From positions 18,734,372 to 18,798,371 of the forward strand of contig JAJEKV010000017.1 in the NCBI GenBank assembly GCA_021234155.1: a stretch of DNA of 64,000 nt, read 5' to 3'. The translations under genes and the position numbers were made by a program. A model generated the notes under the pieces. That model saw only the letters and a program-made list of their open reading frames with translations, was not told where the DNA came from and did not search any database. Numbering within the stretch: the first letter of the stretch is position 1; the number at the start of each line of letters is the position of its first letter. Below are positions 32,432 to 42,637 of this stretch, one piece after another. Origin of the DNA: Isoetes taiwanensis. Its lineage: Eukaryota; Streptophyta; Lycopodiopsida; Isoetales; Isoetaceae.

Positions 32432-32971
32432 TTGGGGTGGTCGAATTTGCAAGACTTCGATGTTTTTCCCTATGTTGATCAATCATATTCTGCCACTTCT
32501 ACCAAGCTTACGACCTTTGCCAAGAACCATGAGTCTCTTGTCAAATTTCTGCGACGAAAGTTCTTTGACCATTCTGTCAAAAATACCAACATCGACAAAT
32601 ACTTCTTCAACACTGCCATGGCTGCTATTCATTTGGATAAGTCCATCACTTGGCCCCAACTTTTGATGCAGCAGATGTTTGAAGAATTAGATCGTCTGCG
32701 AAAAGCTCCAGGCTGTGGCCCTGATTCTACAATGGGTGCACATTTTCAGGCACTCATAAATCAAAGTCTTCCAGTTCCCAACACTGTGTCCACCTATGAA
32801 AACACCTCCATGTCTATAGCCTCCAACAGGGTACTCTCAAAGATCACTGCCATACGAGACCTTCTGGCCGAGAACTCTCAGCAGCAGCACGTCAACCTTC
32901 AAGACAAAGCTCGAAGTCCTTCTCCACAAAGAAAATCTCCGATTGTTATCTCCTCCCATCGCTCTGCTTAA
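32432..32971 (+). CDS. Unidentified 179-residue frame, retroelement gag-like
   Basis: The frame has KFLRRKFFDHSVKNTNIDKY, TWPQLLMQQMFEELDRLRKA and a basic, serine-rich tail (KARSPSPQRKSPIVISSH). Helical character and position after a Gypsy relic suggest a gag or plant-transposon structural protein fragment rather than a host gene. An upstream plus frame (32072-32357) may belong to the same relic. Confidence 0.3.
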   Translation: MGWSNLQDFDVFPYVDQSYSATSTKLTTFAKNHESLVKFLRRKFFDHSVKNTNIDKYFFNTAMAAIHLDKSITWPQLLMQQMFEELDRLRKAPGCGPDSTMGAHFQALINQSLPVPNTVSTYENTSMSIASNRVLSKITAIRDLLAENSQQQHVNLQDKARSPSPQRKSPIVISSHRSA

Positions 32972-33005
32972 GAGAGCAGTCCAATGATGTGCCAAAGATG
33001 ATAGC

Positions 33006-33353
33006 TTGGTATGTTTTTGTGGGAAGATAGAGGATCATGCCTGTATCCCAAGTTTTATGGTGCATGTTGGAATTTGCAAGGAAGGATACAAAAATGTGGT
33101 TGATGCATTTGAGTTGAATGTGATTGCACATTATGCCCGTGTTATGATCGTGAATCCATTACATGCACATTTGCCAAAACTCGTGTTGTCCATACAACTA
33201 GCATATAACAGGTTTTACCATAAAGATGTGAGATCTCAATGGGAAATAGTAGAGCTTTTTTGGAATTTGCACGTGAGAAGTGATTTGGGTTTATTAATTG
33301 GACATTGTTCTGATGGGGACGCACGTCGTAGGGCTTGTATATTGGAAGATTAG
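33006..33353 (+). pseudogene. Unidentified ORF interrupted by Copia B
   Basis: The frame includes FELNVIAHYARVMIVNPLH, LSIQLAYNRFYHKDVRSQWE and GLLIGHCSDGDARRRACILED, and ends 21 bp before the Copia B LTR. Sequence after the right LTR (39100 onward, GRVGVYGCHKEKWQHYMIKF) could be its continuation. If so, Copia B split an older gene, possibly itself from a transposon. The family was not recognised. Confidence 0.35.
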
Positions 33354-33373
33354 ACTTCCTTGAAGGAAGTAGG

Positions 33374-34162
33374 TGTAAGAAATTTAGTTAAGTCACATGA
33401 AAACCATCATTGCTCAAGCTTATGCACTGATTAATAAACCAACATCACACCTTCACATTAGCACTTTCATACAAGGAATTTCTTCATGCCATATATTGCC
33501 TAAGATCAATCAATAATAGATATGATCTTATTTACCAACTTATCTTCTCACAATAATAAATCATGCACAATGCTCAAATATATTTCAACTTTTCTTTCAA
33601 TGGTTATCTCAATCTCTATGTATTATCTTTGTTATGAAAACAAACTATAATGAAGAAACCTTCAGTCTTTAACCTTTACAATTCGAATGAAAGAATCCGT
33701 CGCCCCACACACTGTACAAACCTATTTACAATTTTGATCTTTATCTTGGCAGTCCGGCGGTGATGCCAGGCCGCTAGCAAACTTCCGGATGCAGCCGGAT
33801 CTTCCTGTTTGATTTGCATTGGACCGAAAACATTCGAACCGTGTTTGGCTCCAAGCATCTCGATTAGCCTTAGAATATTCCCTGTATAATTTTCAATGGT
33901 TTGCACTAGCAAAAATAATGGTTAATCATTAACCATGCAACCATCATATTCACTTAGGTTAATTCGTTCAACCTAAGTTTGCCCAGACAGGTATAAGACT
34001 GAACACATAAATGTATTCTCTGTCTAAGTCATTCCCCTGCCTTTATGCACTGATATCACCATTGCTCTTCACAGCATTTACTTAAGATAAAATAAGTAAC
34101 CTGTGGCATGACTTCAACATGATTATAATATGAACAACTTATGTTTCCCTATAATTCTCACA
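33374..34162 (-). repeat. 3' LTR of Copia B (789 bp)
   Basis: Direct repeat of 38404-39097. About 99 bp (roughly 33392-33490, from TCACATGAAAACC to TTCATGC) have no counterpart in the other LTR. Confidence 0.92.
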
Positions 34163-35185
34163 TTCCCCTTTCAGATCATAATCATTGTAATCCCTGCAGT
34201 TGATTTCTTTAGCCAGTTTAGCAAACCTGATACCACTCAAACCTTTTGTGAATATATTAGCTAATTGTTTTTCAGAACTAATATATTCAAGTTCTATAAT
34301 CTGCTTGTTCACCATTTCTCGGATGAAGTGCATTTCCATCTCTATGTGCTTTGTCCTTTCGTGCATCACAGGATTCTTACACATAGCAATACAGCTCTGA
34401 TTATCACAATAAAGTGTTGTTCCTCTATTTTGTAAAATTCCCAGTTCACTCAAGAATCTCCTGCTCCAAATTATTTCCTTGCTTGCTAAAGTTGTGGCTG
34501 CATATTCAGACTCTGCTGTGGATAAAGCTATAGATGATTGCTTCTTTGTTCTCCAGCTTACAGGACCACCACCAAACATTAGAACATATCCAGATATTGA
34601 CTTTCTTTCATCTAAATCTCCACACCAATCTGCATCAGCATATGCTCTGAGTTCCAAATCTTTTCCACAGTATACAATTCCCTTATTTTTTGTTCCTTTG
34701 AGAAATCTTAGGACCTTCTTTGCTGCCTTCCAATGTTGCTTGCCTGGATCACTGTTGTATCTAGTTAAAACATTCACAATATAACTTATGTCTGGTTTGG
34801 TGTGATTAGCAACATGTAGCAAACTTCCAACCAATTGCCTAGTTCTCCTCATCTCTTCTTTTTCACTTTCAGTCTTAGGGCACATCCTTTTTGACAATTT
34901 TTCCCCTACCGTTAATGGCAGTCTGACTGAGTTGCAGGTCTCCATGCTGAATTTTTCCAGTAGAGCATCAATGTATTTTTCCTGAGATAGAAATATTCTC
35001 TTATTTATTCTATCTCTTTTAATTTCAATTCCCAGAAACTTAGATAATTCACCTAAGTCCGTCATTTTATATTTTTCTTTTAGCAACTTCTTACATTGAT
35101 TGAGAATGTTCAAATTGCTTGCTGCCAGCACACAATCATCAACATAGATTGCAACTATGCATACATCCTTATCCTTCTTCAGAAT
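34139..35185 (-). CDS. Copia B reverse transcriptase C-terminus and RNase H
   Basis: The frame encodes the YVDD catalytic motif (about 35115-35126, in IVAIYVDDCVLAAS), then GELSKFLGIEIKRD, HVANHTKPDISYIVNVLTRY, a complete RNase H with AYADADWCGDLDERKSISGY, LSTAESEYAA, CDNQSCIAMCKNPV and HIEMEMHFIREMV, and a short tail that runs into the LTR. It is separated from the upstream polyprotein frame by a single in-frame TAA at 35186-35188, so the polyprotein is broken by one nonsense codon here. Confidence 0.9.
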   Translation of the reverse strand: MLKKDKDVCIVAIYVDDCVLAASNLNILNQCKKLLKEKYKMTDLGELSKFLGIEIKRDRINKRIFLSQEKYIDALLEKFSMETCNSVRLPLTVGEKLSKRMCPKTESEKEEMRRTRQLVGSLLHVANHTKPDISYIVNVLTRYNSDPGKQHWKAAKKVLRFLKGTKNKGIVYCGKDLELRAYADADWCGDLDERKSISGYVLMFGGGPVSWRTKKQSSIALSTAESEYAATTLASKEIIWSRRFLSELGILQNRGTTLYCDNQSCIAMCKNPVMHERTKHIEMEMHFIREMVNKQIIELEYISSEKQLANIFTKGLSGIRFAKLAKEINCRDYNDYDLKGECENYRET

Positions 35186-36826
35186 TTACACATTTCCATC
35201 ATTCTCTAATTTGTTGAGTCCTTGTTCCTTTAAATAACTGTCAATGCATTTGTACCATTGCCTAGGAGCCTGCTTTAAACCATAAACTGCTCTTTTCAAC
35301 CTCCAGACTGCTTGTGTCATATACACTTCTTCTTCCAATTCTGCATTTAAGAATGCAGTACATACATCCATGTGATGTAATTCCATATCTAAGGCATTTG
35401 CCATGGCAATGATCATCCTAATGCCTGACATTTTCACCACTGGAGAATATGTTTCATCAAAATCTATACCCTTTTTCTGTGAATAACCCTGAGCTATCAA
35501 TCTTGCCTTGTGCTTAGGGGATCCATCTGAATTTTGTTTTAGCTTAAAAATCCATTTGCTTCCAATTGCTTGCTTGCCTTTTGGTAAATCAGCAATTTCA
35601 TAGGTAGATGTCCTTTCGAATGATTCCATTTCTTCAGCCATAGTCTTCTTCCAATTTTCACAGTCATGATTGTTTACTGCCTCCTCATAATTTTCAGGAA
35701 CCCCTGTTTCCATAATTATCAAAGCTTCAGGTGTGTCTTCTGGCTGTTTTTCTATTCTGCCACTTTTACCACTTTCTTTCCTTCCATACATGTCAACATT
35801 AAATTTCAATTCTTCCTTAAGTCTATCACCTTCATTTCTCATTTTCTTGTCTTTCTTTGCTGTCTCATGGTCTTGCTCTCTATTCATGTCCTGTTCTCCT
35901 ATATCTGGTATGGCCACTTCATTATCATGTTCTGTTTTATCAGCAACATTTCCCTTTTGTTTCTCCCCTTCATCAAAATCAACAATTATTTCTTTCTTTG
36001 TTGTTCCTTCATTTTCCTTGTCAACTTCAGGAATTTCATCATGTTCTTTGAGCATTTCACAATTCACATTGGGTTTATATAACTGTTTCTCAACAAAAGT
36101 CACATCCCTACTTATTATAATATTCCTTTTTTCTGGGTTGTACATTTTGTACCCCTTTGTGCACTCATCATATCCAACTAGGAAACTAATGGTTGCTCTA
36201 TTGTCCAATTTCTGTCTTAACTCTTCAGGAACATGAGAGTATCCCAGACAGCCATATGCTTTGTATTTTTCGTAGCTAGGTTTCTTCCCTGACCACATCT
36301 CTTCAGGAGTTCTTCCATTTATTGCCTTTGAAGGCAGTACATTGTGCATTTCCACAGCAGTTTTTACTGCCTCTTCCCAAAGAAAATTAGGAAGGCCAGC
36401 ATGTTTCAACATGGATCTAGTTGCATTTAAAATAGTCTTATTCATTCTTTCTGCTACTCCATTCTGTTGTGGAGTGTAGCTACATGTATATTGCCTTTTG
36501 ATCCCTTTATCTATGCAATAATTAGCAAATTTAAAAGACATGTACTCACCTCCTCTGTCAGATCGAACACACTTAATTTTTCTTCCTGTTGAGCACTCCA
36601 CTTCAGCAGCAAATCTTTTGAAGGCTTCAAAGGATAGGTCATTTGTTTTAAGGCAATACACTTTGGTCTTCCTGCTAAGATCATCCACAAAAGTAATAAA
36701 ATAGCGTTTTCCAGAAATACCTGTTACGTTCAAAGGTCCACAAATGTCAGTATGAACCAGTTCCAGAATTTCTTTTGCATTTCTTTTTGCCCTTGTGAAC
36801 GGTAATCTGTTGTGCTTTCCAAGCAT
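35186..36826 (-). CDS. Copia B integrase and reverse transcriptase N-terminus
   Basis: The 546-codon frame holds the integrase core: ELVHTDICGPLNV, FITFVDDLSRKTKVY, CVRSDRGGEYMSF and YTPQQNGVAERMNKTI with its D, D and E. The C-terminal GKKPSYEKYKAYGCLGYSHV and KLDNRATISFLVGYDE follow, then a long charged linker. The reverse transcriptase start shows WKKTMAEEMESFERT, KWIFKLKQNSDG, KARLIAQGYSQKKGIDFDET and TAFLNAELEEEVYM. The segment carrying Q-P-G-F before RLKRAVYGLKQAPRQWY appears shortened. Confidence 0.92.
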   Translation of the reverse strand: MLGKHNRLPFTRAKRNAKEILELVHTDICGPLNVTGISGKRYFITFVDDLSRKTKVYCLKTNDLSFEAFKRFAAEVECSTGRKIKCVRSDRGGEYMSFKFANYCIDKGIKRQYTCSYTPQQNGVAERMNKTILNATRSMLKHAGLPNFLWEEAVKTAVEMHNVLPSKAINGRTPEEMWSGKKPSYEKYKAYGCLGYSHVPEELRQKLDNRATISFLVGYDECTKGYKMYNPEKRNIIISRDVTFVEKQLYKPNVNCEMLKEHDEIPEVDKENEGTTKKEIIVDFDEGEKQKGNVADKTEHDNEVAIPDIGEQDMNREQDHETAKKDKKMRNEGDRLKEELKFNVDMYGRKESGKSGRIEKQPEDTPEALIIMETGVPENYEEAVNNHDCENWKKTMAEEMESFERTSTYEIADLPKGKQAIGSKWIFKLKQNSDGSPKHKARLIAQGYSQKKGIDFDETYSPVVKMSGIRMIIAMANALDMELHHMDVCTAFLNAELEEEVYMTQAVWRLKRAVYGLKQAPRQWYKCIDSYLKEQGLNKLENDGNV

Positions 36827-36891
36827 ACATCCTTTGCATACGAATTCATTTGTCTTGCTGTTGGTTAAGCTTATTCATCCTTCTCTAATCG

Positions 36892-37593
36892 TCATTTCAA
36901 TATATTCTTTATATTTGTATGACCAAGTCTCTCATGCCATAATTCCACATTTGGTTGTGTTATCAAATTCACACTGCCAAAACAGTTGGGACTGATTCCA
37001 AATAAATTTCCAACACGTCTTCCTAAAAATTTCAACTCATTGCCTTCAAAAATTTTACAATGCATTTGTTCAAATACTACCTTGAACCCCATGTCAACTA
37101 ATTGAGCAATGGAGATCAAATTTCTCATTAAGCTGGGAACACAAAGTATATTTTGCAGATTTACTCTTCTACCACTCAAATCAAATAACTCCAGCACTCC
37201 TACATCTTCAACCTTTTGCAAATTTCCATTGCCAACTTGAATGTGACCACCACCATTTCCTTTGCATTCTTTTAAGTTTTTGGTTGAGCAAGTAATGGTT
37301 TTTTCAGCTCCACTATCTAGAATCAAGAGATCATCATCATTAGATCCTTTTTCACAAGATAAATAGGTTGAGACACTTACTTCTTCTTCTTCATCTCCAG
37401 TTTCTTCTTCCAAGAGTACTTCTTCAGCTATATTAGCTTCTGAGCTTGATCTTCTGCCCCTGCCTCTTCCTCTGCCTCTAAAATTCTGATTTCCCCTTCC
37501 ACCTCTGAATTTACCTTTGTAATTTTCCTTTGGAGAGGAACAGTTTGATGCATAGTGACCTCGTCCCCCACAATTGTAACAATTTATGGACAA
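36892..37593 (-). CDS. Copia B second zinc knuckle, protease and pre-integrase
   Basis: This frame begins with CYNCGGRGHYASNC, continues through an arginine/glycine-rich stretch (GRGRGRGRRS) and an acidic stretch, then the aspartic protease motif LLILDSGAEKTIT, ILCVPSLMRNLIS and the pre-integrase VELWHERLGH. It ends in a stop at 36892, and broken frames to 36826 separate it from integrase. Confidence 0.9.
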   Translation of the reverse strand: MSINCYNCGGRGHYASNCSSPKENYKGKFRGGRGNQNFRGRGRGRGRRSSSEANIAEEVLLEEETGDEEEEVSVSTYLSCEKGSNDDDLLILDSGAEKTITCSTKNLKECKGNGGGHIQVGNGNLQKVEDVGVLELFDLSGRRVNLQNILCVPSLMRNLISIAQLVDMGFKVVFEQMHCKIFEGNELKFLGRRVGNLFGISPNCFGSVNLITQPNVELWHERLGHTNIKNILK

Positions 37594-38375
37594 TTAATTT
37601 TAATATGGCCATATTCATTACAATTGAAACATGGACCAGTCTTCCCTACTTGACGAGATTCAGTCTTACCTTTTCCTTTTGCCATTAAGATTTGGCTTGT
37701 GTCTTCCTCCTCCAACACTCTGTTCTGCTCCAGCTCTGTTTTGAGTAACCTTTCAGCTTCAAGTCTAGTGGTTGCAATGGTTCTAATAAAGATTGCAATA
37801 TTTCCCAGGTTTGTCACTGCCCTGGATATGGCCAACACCTGTTGTTGCTGTGAATAGATCACACCAGCTCCCTCCAAGTCTGCTATTATATTATAAACAT
37901 TTTGGAAGAAGTCATTTACATTGTCCCTGTCATGGAACTTAAGTCTCCTCAGCTCATTCTCCAATAAATCAATTTGAGAAGACGTCTTTGCTTCATAAGT
38001 TTTCAGCATGTAATTCCACATCTGTCTTGGAGACATTCCTCTTAACTTCAAAACAATCCCAGCACTTACTTTGCTCATTATAATGCCTTGAGCTTCTCGA
38101 ATCTTTGCATTATCAGCCCCCTGATTTGCTCCAGAAGTTGCACTCACTTCCACAGTTTGATCTTCATTTGTAGAAGAACTTTCTCCATCAACCTCAGCTA
38201 TCAACCTCCTTCTAGAAGCTGACCTGCTAGTTTCTTCCTCAGAAGTATCAACAAGACCCCACAGGTCTTCTAGTTGAAGCACATGCTTCACTTTCTCCTT
38301 CCACACTTGAAAGCCAGAATCCCCCTTGAATACATCTATGGCATTCAACAATCCTGCTCCAAATCTGCTAGACAT
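37584..38375 (-). CDS. Copia B gag
   Basis: 263 codons begin MSSRFGAGLLNAIDVF with the typical GDSGFQVWKEKVKHVLQLED. The helical core includes GMSPRQMWNYMLKTYEAK and DFFQNVYNIIADLEGAG. The frame ends just after a zinc knuckle, CFNCNEYGHIKINC, where a frameshift moves reading to the next frame that holds a second knuckle. Two knuckles in series are unusual but known in Copia gags. Confidence 0.9.
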   Translation of the reverse strand: MSSRFGAGLLNAIDVFKGDSGFQVWKEKVKHVLQLEDLWGLVDTSEEETSRSASRRRLIAEVDGESSSTNEDQTVEVSATSGANQGADNAKIREAQGIIMSKVSAGIVLKLRGMSPRQMWNYMLKTYEAKTSSQIDLLENELRRLKFHDRDNVNDFFQNVYNIIADLEGAGVIYSQQQQVLAISRAVTNLGNIAIFIRTIATTRLEAERLLKTELEQNRVLEEEDTSQILMAKGKGKTESRQVGKTGPCFNCNEYGHIKINCP

Positions 38376-38403
38376 TCTGTCTGCAAGCCTGCTCTGATAC
38401 CAA

Positions 38404-39097
38404 TGTAAGAAATTTAGTTAAGCATATATTGCCTAAGATCAATCAATAATAGATATGATCTTATTTACCAACTTATCTTCTCACAATAATAAATCATGCA
38501 CAATGCTAAAATATATTTCAACTTTTCTTTCAATGGTTATCTCAATCTCTATGTATTATCTTTGTTATGAAAACAAACTATAATGAAGAAACCTTCAGTC
38601 TTTAACCTTTACAATTCGAATGAAAGAATCCGTCGCCCCACACACTGTACAAACCTATTTACAATTTTGATCTTTATCTTGGCAGTCCGGCGGTGATGCC
38701 AGGCCGCTAGCAAACTTCCGGATGCAGCCGGATCTTCCTGTTTGATTTGCATTGGACCGAAAACATTCGAACCGTGTTTGGCTCCAAGCATCTCGATTAG
38801 CCTTAGAATATTCCCTGTATAATTTTCAATGGTTTGCACTAGCAAAAATAATGGTTAATCATTAACCATGGAACCATCATATTCACTTAGGTTAATTCGT
38901 TCAACCTAAGTTTGCCCAGACAGGTATAAGACTTTGAACACATAAATGTATTCTCTGTCTAAGTCATTCCCCTGCCTTTATGCACTGATATCACCATTGC
39001 TCTTCACAGCATTTACTTAAGATAAAATAAGTAACCTGTGGCATAACTTCAACATGATTATGATATGAACAACCTATGTTTCCCTGTAATTCTCACA
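38404..39097 (-). repeat. 5' LTR of Copia B (694 bp)
   Basis: It starts TGTAAGAAATTTAG and ends TCTCACA. It is nearly identical to 33374-34162 apart from the 99-bp block and a handful of substitutions, so the insertion is the youngest in the window. Confidence 0.92.
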
Positions 39098-39802
39098 GTA
39101 TATTCCATGGGAAGGGTAGGTGTTTATGGCTGCCATAAAGAGAAGTGGCAGCACTACATGATCAAGTTTTTATCCATTATGGAAAGAAATTGATCAATCC
39201 TTTGGACAATGCTGCTTCTACCAATATCCAAAAGCTTTTAGATGCATGCACGCTCTTATCCTATAACCAAATCAAACGTACTTAATCATCTATATACATT
39301 AAATACAGGCAACAACACATGTTATTGGCATAGTGCATGGATATCTTGTCATGGTATTTATGATCTATGCAACCATTGAATCCTAGACTGCCATGTGATG
39401 GCTCTCCATTGGACCAAGCGGCCCAACCATAGGGCTTGACCATAATTTCGAGGCTACAAGTAGGGCAAGAACCATAAATCTCCTTTTTAGGTTCTAGTAG
39501 CTATTCTTAGAAAGATCAGCTTAAAGGGCCAGAACATGGCAGTGCCAGGTGGAAGGACGACTTATAGCAGATGCTATGCTTGCAATATTACATATCACTC
39601 CCAATGGATGCATCTCAAGCTATAGGCGCAAGTCAAGGGTCAGTTGGCCATTATATATAAGTAGATTTGTAGGCTTAATTGATGTAATTAAACTAGACGG
39701 TCATCTAATTTTAGCCTCGGATGCCTTCCTGAGCTTAAGCACCCTAACCCTAAAATGAGACTAGGGCTGAAACATGTACAAGATTTATGTGCAAATACTA
39801 CT
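39098..39802. other. Unassigned sequence after Copia B
   Basis: The first 150 bp may continue the ORF broken by Copia B (see 33006-33353). The rest has only short frames and no recognised feature. Confidence 0.4.
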
Positions 39803-40908
39803 ATCGATCCGAGCCCTCGGATTGAGATTCTAGAGGGAGCAAGCATGCATGTCTTGCATGCATGCATTGCATGCCTTCTTTGGTTGGGAGATCGCTATAT
39901 TAGGCAGGGTTCTTCATCAACGTCTCATCGGCGCTTCCTCTTCTCTCTCAGCAGTATCTTATTCTCTATTCTTTGAAACCATGCAGGGGCGGGGCTTCTC
40001 CCTGCTTGGATTGACCGATTTGGCGTTTCTTTCATGCTATGGCATGTCTTTTCTCCGCCTTGCCCCTTCTTTAGCCATAATCCTTTGACATTCGTCCTCG
40101 ATCCCTTTTGATAAGGAAGTTCTCTTCTATTCGGGAGGTTTTTGTCGTTTTCATGCGAGCTCCATTCTAGAATGCCATCGATCCGAGCCCTCGGATCGAG
40201 ATTCTCGAGGGAGCGAGCATGCATGTCTTGCATGCATGCATGTCTTGCATGCATGCATTGCATGCCTTCTCTGGTTGGGAGATCGCTATATCAGGCGGGG
40301 TTCTTCATCAACGTCTCATCGACGCTTCCTCTTCTCTCTCAGAAGTATCTTATTCTCTATTCTTTGAAACCCACCCTTCCCCCATAATTGTTTAATGTAT
40401 TTGTTGCCTGGCACGCGTGACCAGCCCCTCTATTTGAAGAGGTTTTTGTTTTGTTGTCGCGTGACACGTGTGATCAGCCCTCCACTCTGGGATGTTTGTT
40501 TTGTCACATTTGTTCTCGTGTTGATGATGTGCAGATACAGGTTGGCAAGCGGAAGAAGCTTCAACTCCTCCATTCGTAGGTTTTTTCGGAGTGAATTCTC
40601 AGCCTTACGTTTGTCCAAGCCCCTTCACGAAGGCTTATCACTAGGGTTTTTTCTCGAAAACCTGAAAGGGCGGGGTTTTTTAATCCCGGTGATAAGATTT
40701 CGGCAGGTACACAAACAAACATCTATTAGCATTGTATTTCATGGGGTCTAAGTTGTGTAATTGGACGTTCCCTTTATTTTTCTTCGTGGGTAGTTCACAT
40801 GTGCGCGGCTACCCACTATCCACCATTGTAGAAAATCTGCTGAGATGAATGAGAAGCCTATCTATCGAGAGGTTTTTGTCGTTTTCATGCGAGCTCCATT
40901 CTAGAATG
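39803..40908 (+). repeat. Complex dispersed repeat, copy B (two tandem units)
   Basis: Two units, about 39803-40174 and 40177-40908, share a 5' head (ATCGATCCGAGCCCTCGGAT, a hairpin, then GAGATTCT[A/C]GAGGGAGC and repeated TGCATGCATG) and a 3' tail (TTTTGTCGTTTTCATGCGAG, then CTCCATTCTAGAAT). Their middles differ. The head sequence ATTCTCGAGGGAGCGAGC is an imperfect inverted copy of the tail GCGAGCTCCATTCTAGAAT, so each unit has inverted ends. The short-unit/long-unit order is the same at copy C. Confidence 0.8.
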
Positions 40909-42637
40909 GAATGGTTTGTGATGAAAATAGAGAGGAAACATGGTGGAATCAACCTTGGAAGCATGAGGATGTATTTCACAAAGACTACTTCAAGGAACTA
41001 GATGCAAGCTAAGTTGGAGACGAGCTGGACAATATGAATTTGGAACAAGAAAATGATGTTGTTTCAGCTGCCCATCATGATTTACCCAATAATGTTACAA
41101 CAGAATTGGAACTGAGACATAATTTGACTCTATGATGGATGAGGCAAAAGCACCAGAATCAAAAAAGATTGAAAGAAATCTCATATGTGACAATAAAGCT
41201 TTTAGCAAGGCCACTTTGGTGAGCCAATTAAATGGAAATCCCTGGTTGTCCAAGGACATGTTAACAAAGGTTACATTACAATTATCTTATTAGCCTGTAA
41301 AGCAAAATCATTAATGCTGGAACCTCTTTCGGAATTGGGTTGGATTGCACGGTATAGTTTGAGATGCAATCTACAAAGGGGCATCACCTTGTGGAACCAA
41401 TCAAAACCACATGCATTAATGGGAGGGGCAATTTTTTACCCTTTTCTATATGTATATTAGAGGAGGGATTTTTGGATGTTCTTCTAGTTATAAAACCATA
41501 GGAAAAGTGTCCTATTTGCATTTCAGAATCATGTATACTAGAGGTTTTTTTGGCTACCCTATGCGCGCAAGTGGCATGTCCCATATAAAGGTGGATCCCC
41601 GGGGCAATCTAATGGTAAGAAAGGGCAGAATGACATGAACAAAAAACAAGCAACACAAGTGTGGTATCTGGGTAGAGTACTTAGTATGCATGGGAAGATA
41701 GGGAGAGCTTGAAAGGAAACTAAAGACTCGTCAGATCTAGCGAACATACCCTCATACGCTATAGAACATAATTTGGTTTGGCATAATGAGCATAAAGAAA
41801 GCAAGAGGTCTTGGTTCACTTTTGATATCTCACAGGTAGTCAACCAATCTCAGTTGATTCAATAATTTCATTAGGATATCTTACATACTATCCACATAAT
41901 GGTAAATACCATCTTGATGAGCATGATAGGGTGCGACTTGATAAGTTTTTGGCTGATCAAACAAAAGGTCTTTATTTATAAGTTTGTTGATTTAAGATTG
42001 TTCACGTTCATGGTGCTAGTGAGTTGCTTTTAGTGGCAGGAAATAAGGTCAAGGAAAAAGTTGCTTGAGGATTACATTTTCGTTTATGAAATCTGCTATC
42101 TATGTTCAGGTAGATAATTCAAGTTTAGATAATTGGTACTTCAAAGTTCTTTTGTGAGACATTTTTAACAAGCATCTATGAAGAGGAAAAAACAATACAC
42201 ACGTCAATGATGACCGTATATTTGGGTTTGACAACTTGTGCATCCATTACTTCTAGCATTACTCTTGCAATTGTCAGCAATTATCAGGCACAATTTTTCC
42301 AATAGATTTAAGCATTTGTTATTCCCTTGATTATTCCCTCATCTCTAAGAATGAGCCTTCATTTTTGGCCATTTTTGCCATTCTTATGCTATTGTAAAAG
42401 GATGTCCAACATTACGACAACCCCTATAGCAAGGTTGTAGGACATTGTGCCCAGAATTGTATGTTTAGACCAAAATGCCATGCCAACATAGTGAACCCGC
42501 ATCACTATAGGTTGTAGTTTATGTGGACATGAGGTCATAATGCCTCCCCATGTCCCCTCACATGCCCACCTTTTTTTTCTCTACATGAGCTCAGGTGCAC
42601 AAACCAAAGTGCAAGGTCGGATAGGGGTATATAATTC
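40909..42637. other. Unassigned sequence between repeat copies B and C
   Basis: No gene is supported. A stretch at about 41422-41612, running from GGAGGGGCAATTTT to GGATCCCCGGGG, resembles 43714-43856 (GGGAGGGGCATG to GAAACCCCGGGG), so copies B and C are each followed by a related segment. Short frames near 40960-41100 and 41860-42080 are protein-like but unrecognised. Confidence 0.45.

Larger units (their letters stand above)
33374..39097 (-). mobile_element. Copia LTR retrotransposon B, nearly intact
   Basis: LTRs at 33374-34162 (3') and 38404-39097 (5') start TGTAAGAAATTTAG and end ATTCTCACA. They are nearly identical except for a block of about 99 bp missing from the right LTR. The primer site TGGTATCAGAGC is at 38391-38402 (minus) and the polypurine tract GAAAGGGGAA abuts the 3' LTR at 34163-34172. 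Gag, protease, integrase, reverse transcriptase and RNase H are all present in order, with few lesions: a frameshift in the double zinc knuckle, damage between protease and integrase, and one stop before YVDD. The flanking 5-mers are GTAGG and GTATA, only a partial target-duplication match. Confidence 0.95.

Noticed and set aside
35666-36236. Plus-strand open frames of 138 and 167 codons
   Set aside because: They are antisense to Copia B integrase and linker, with low-complexity S/F/L composition.
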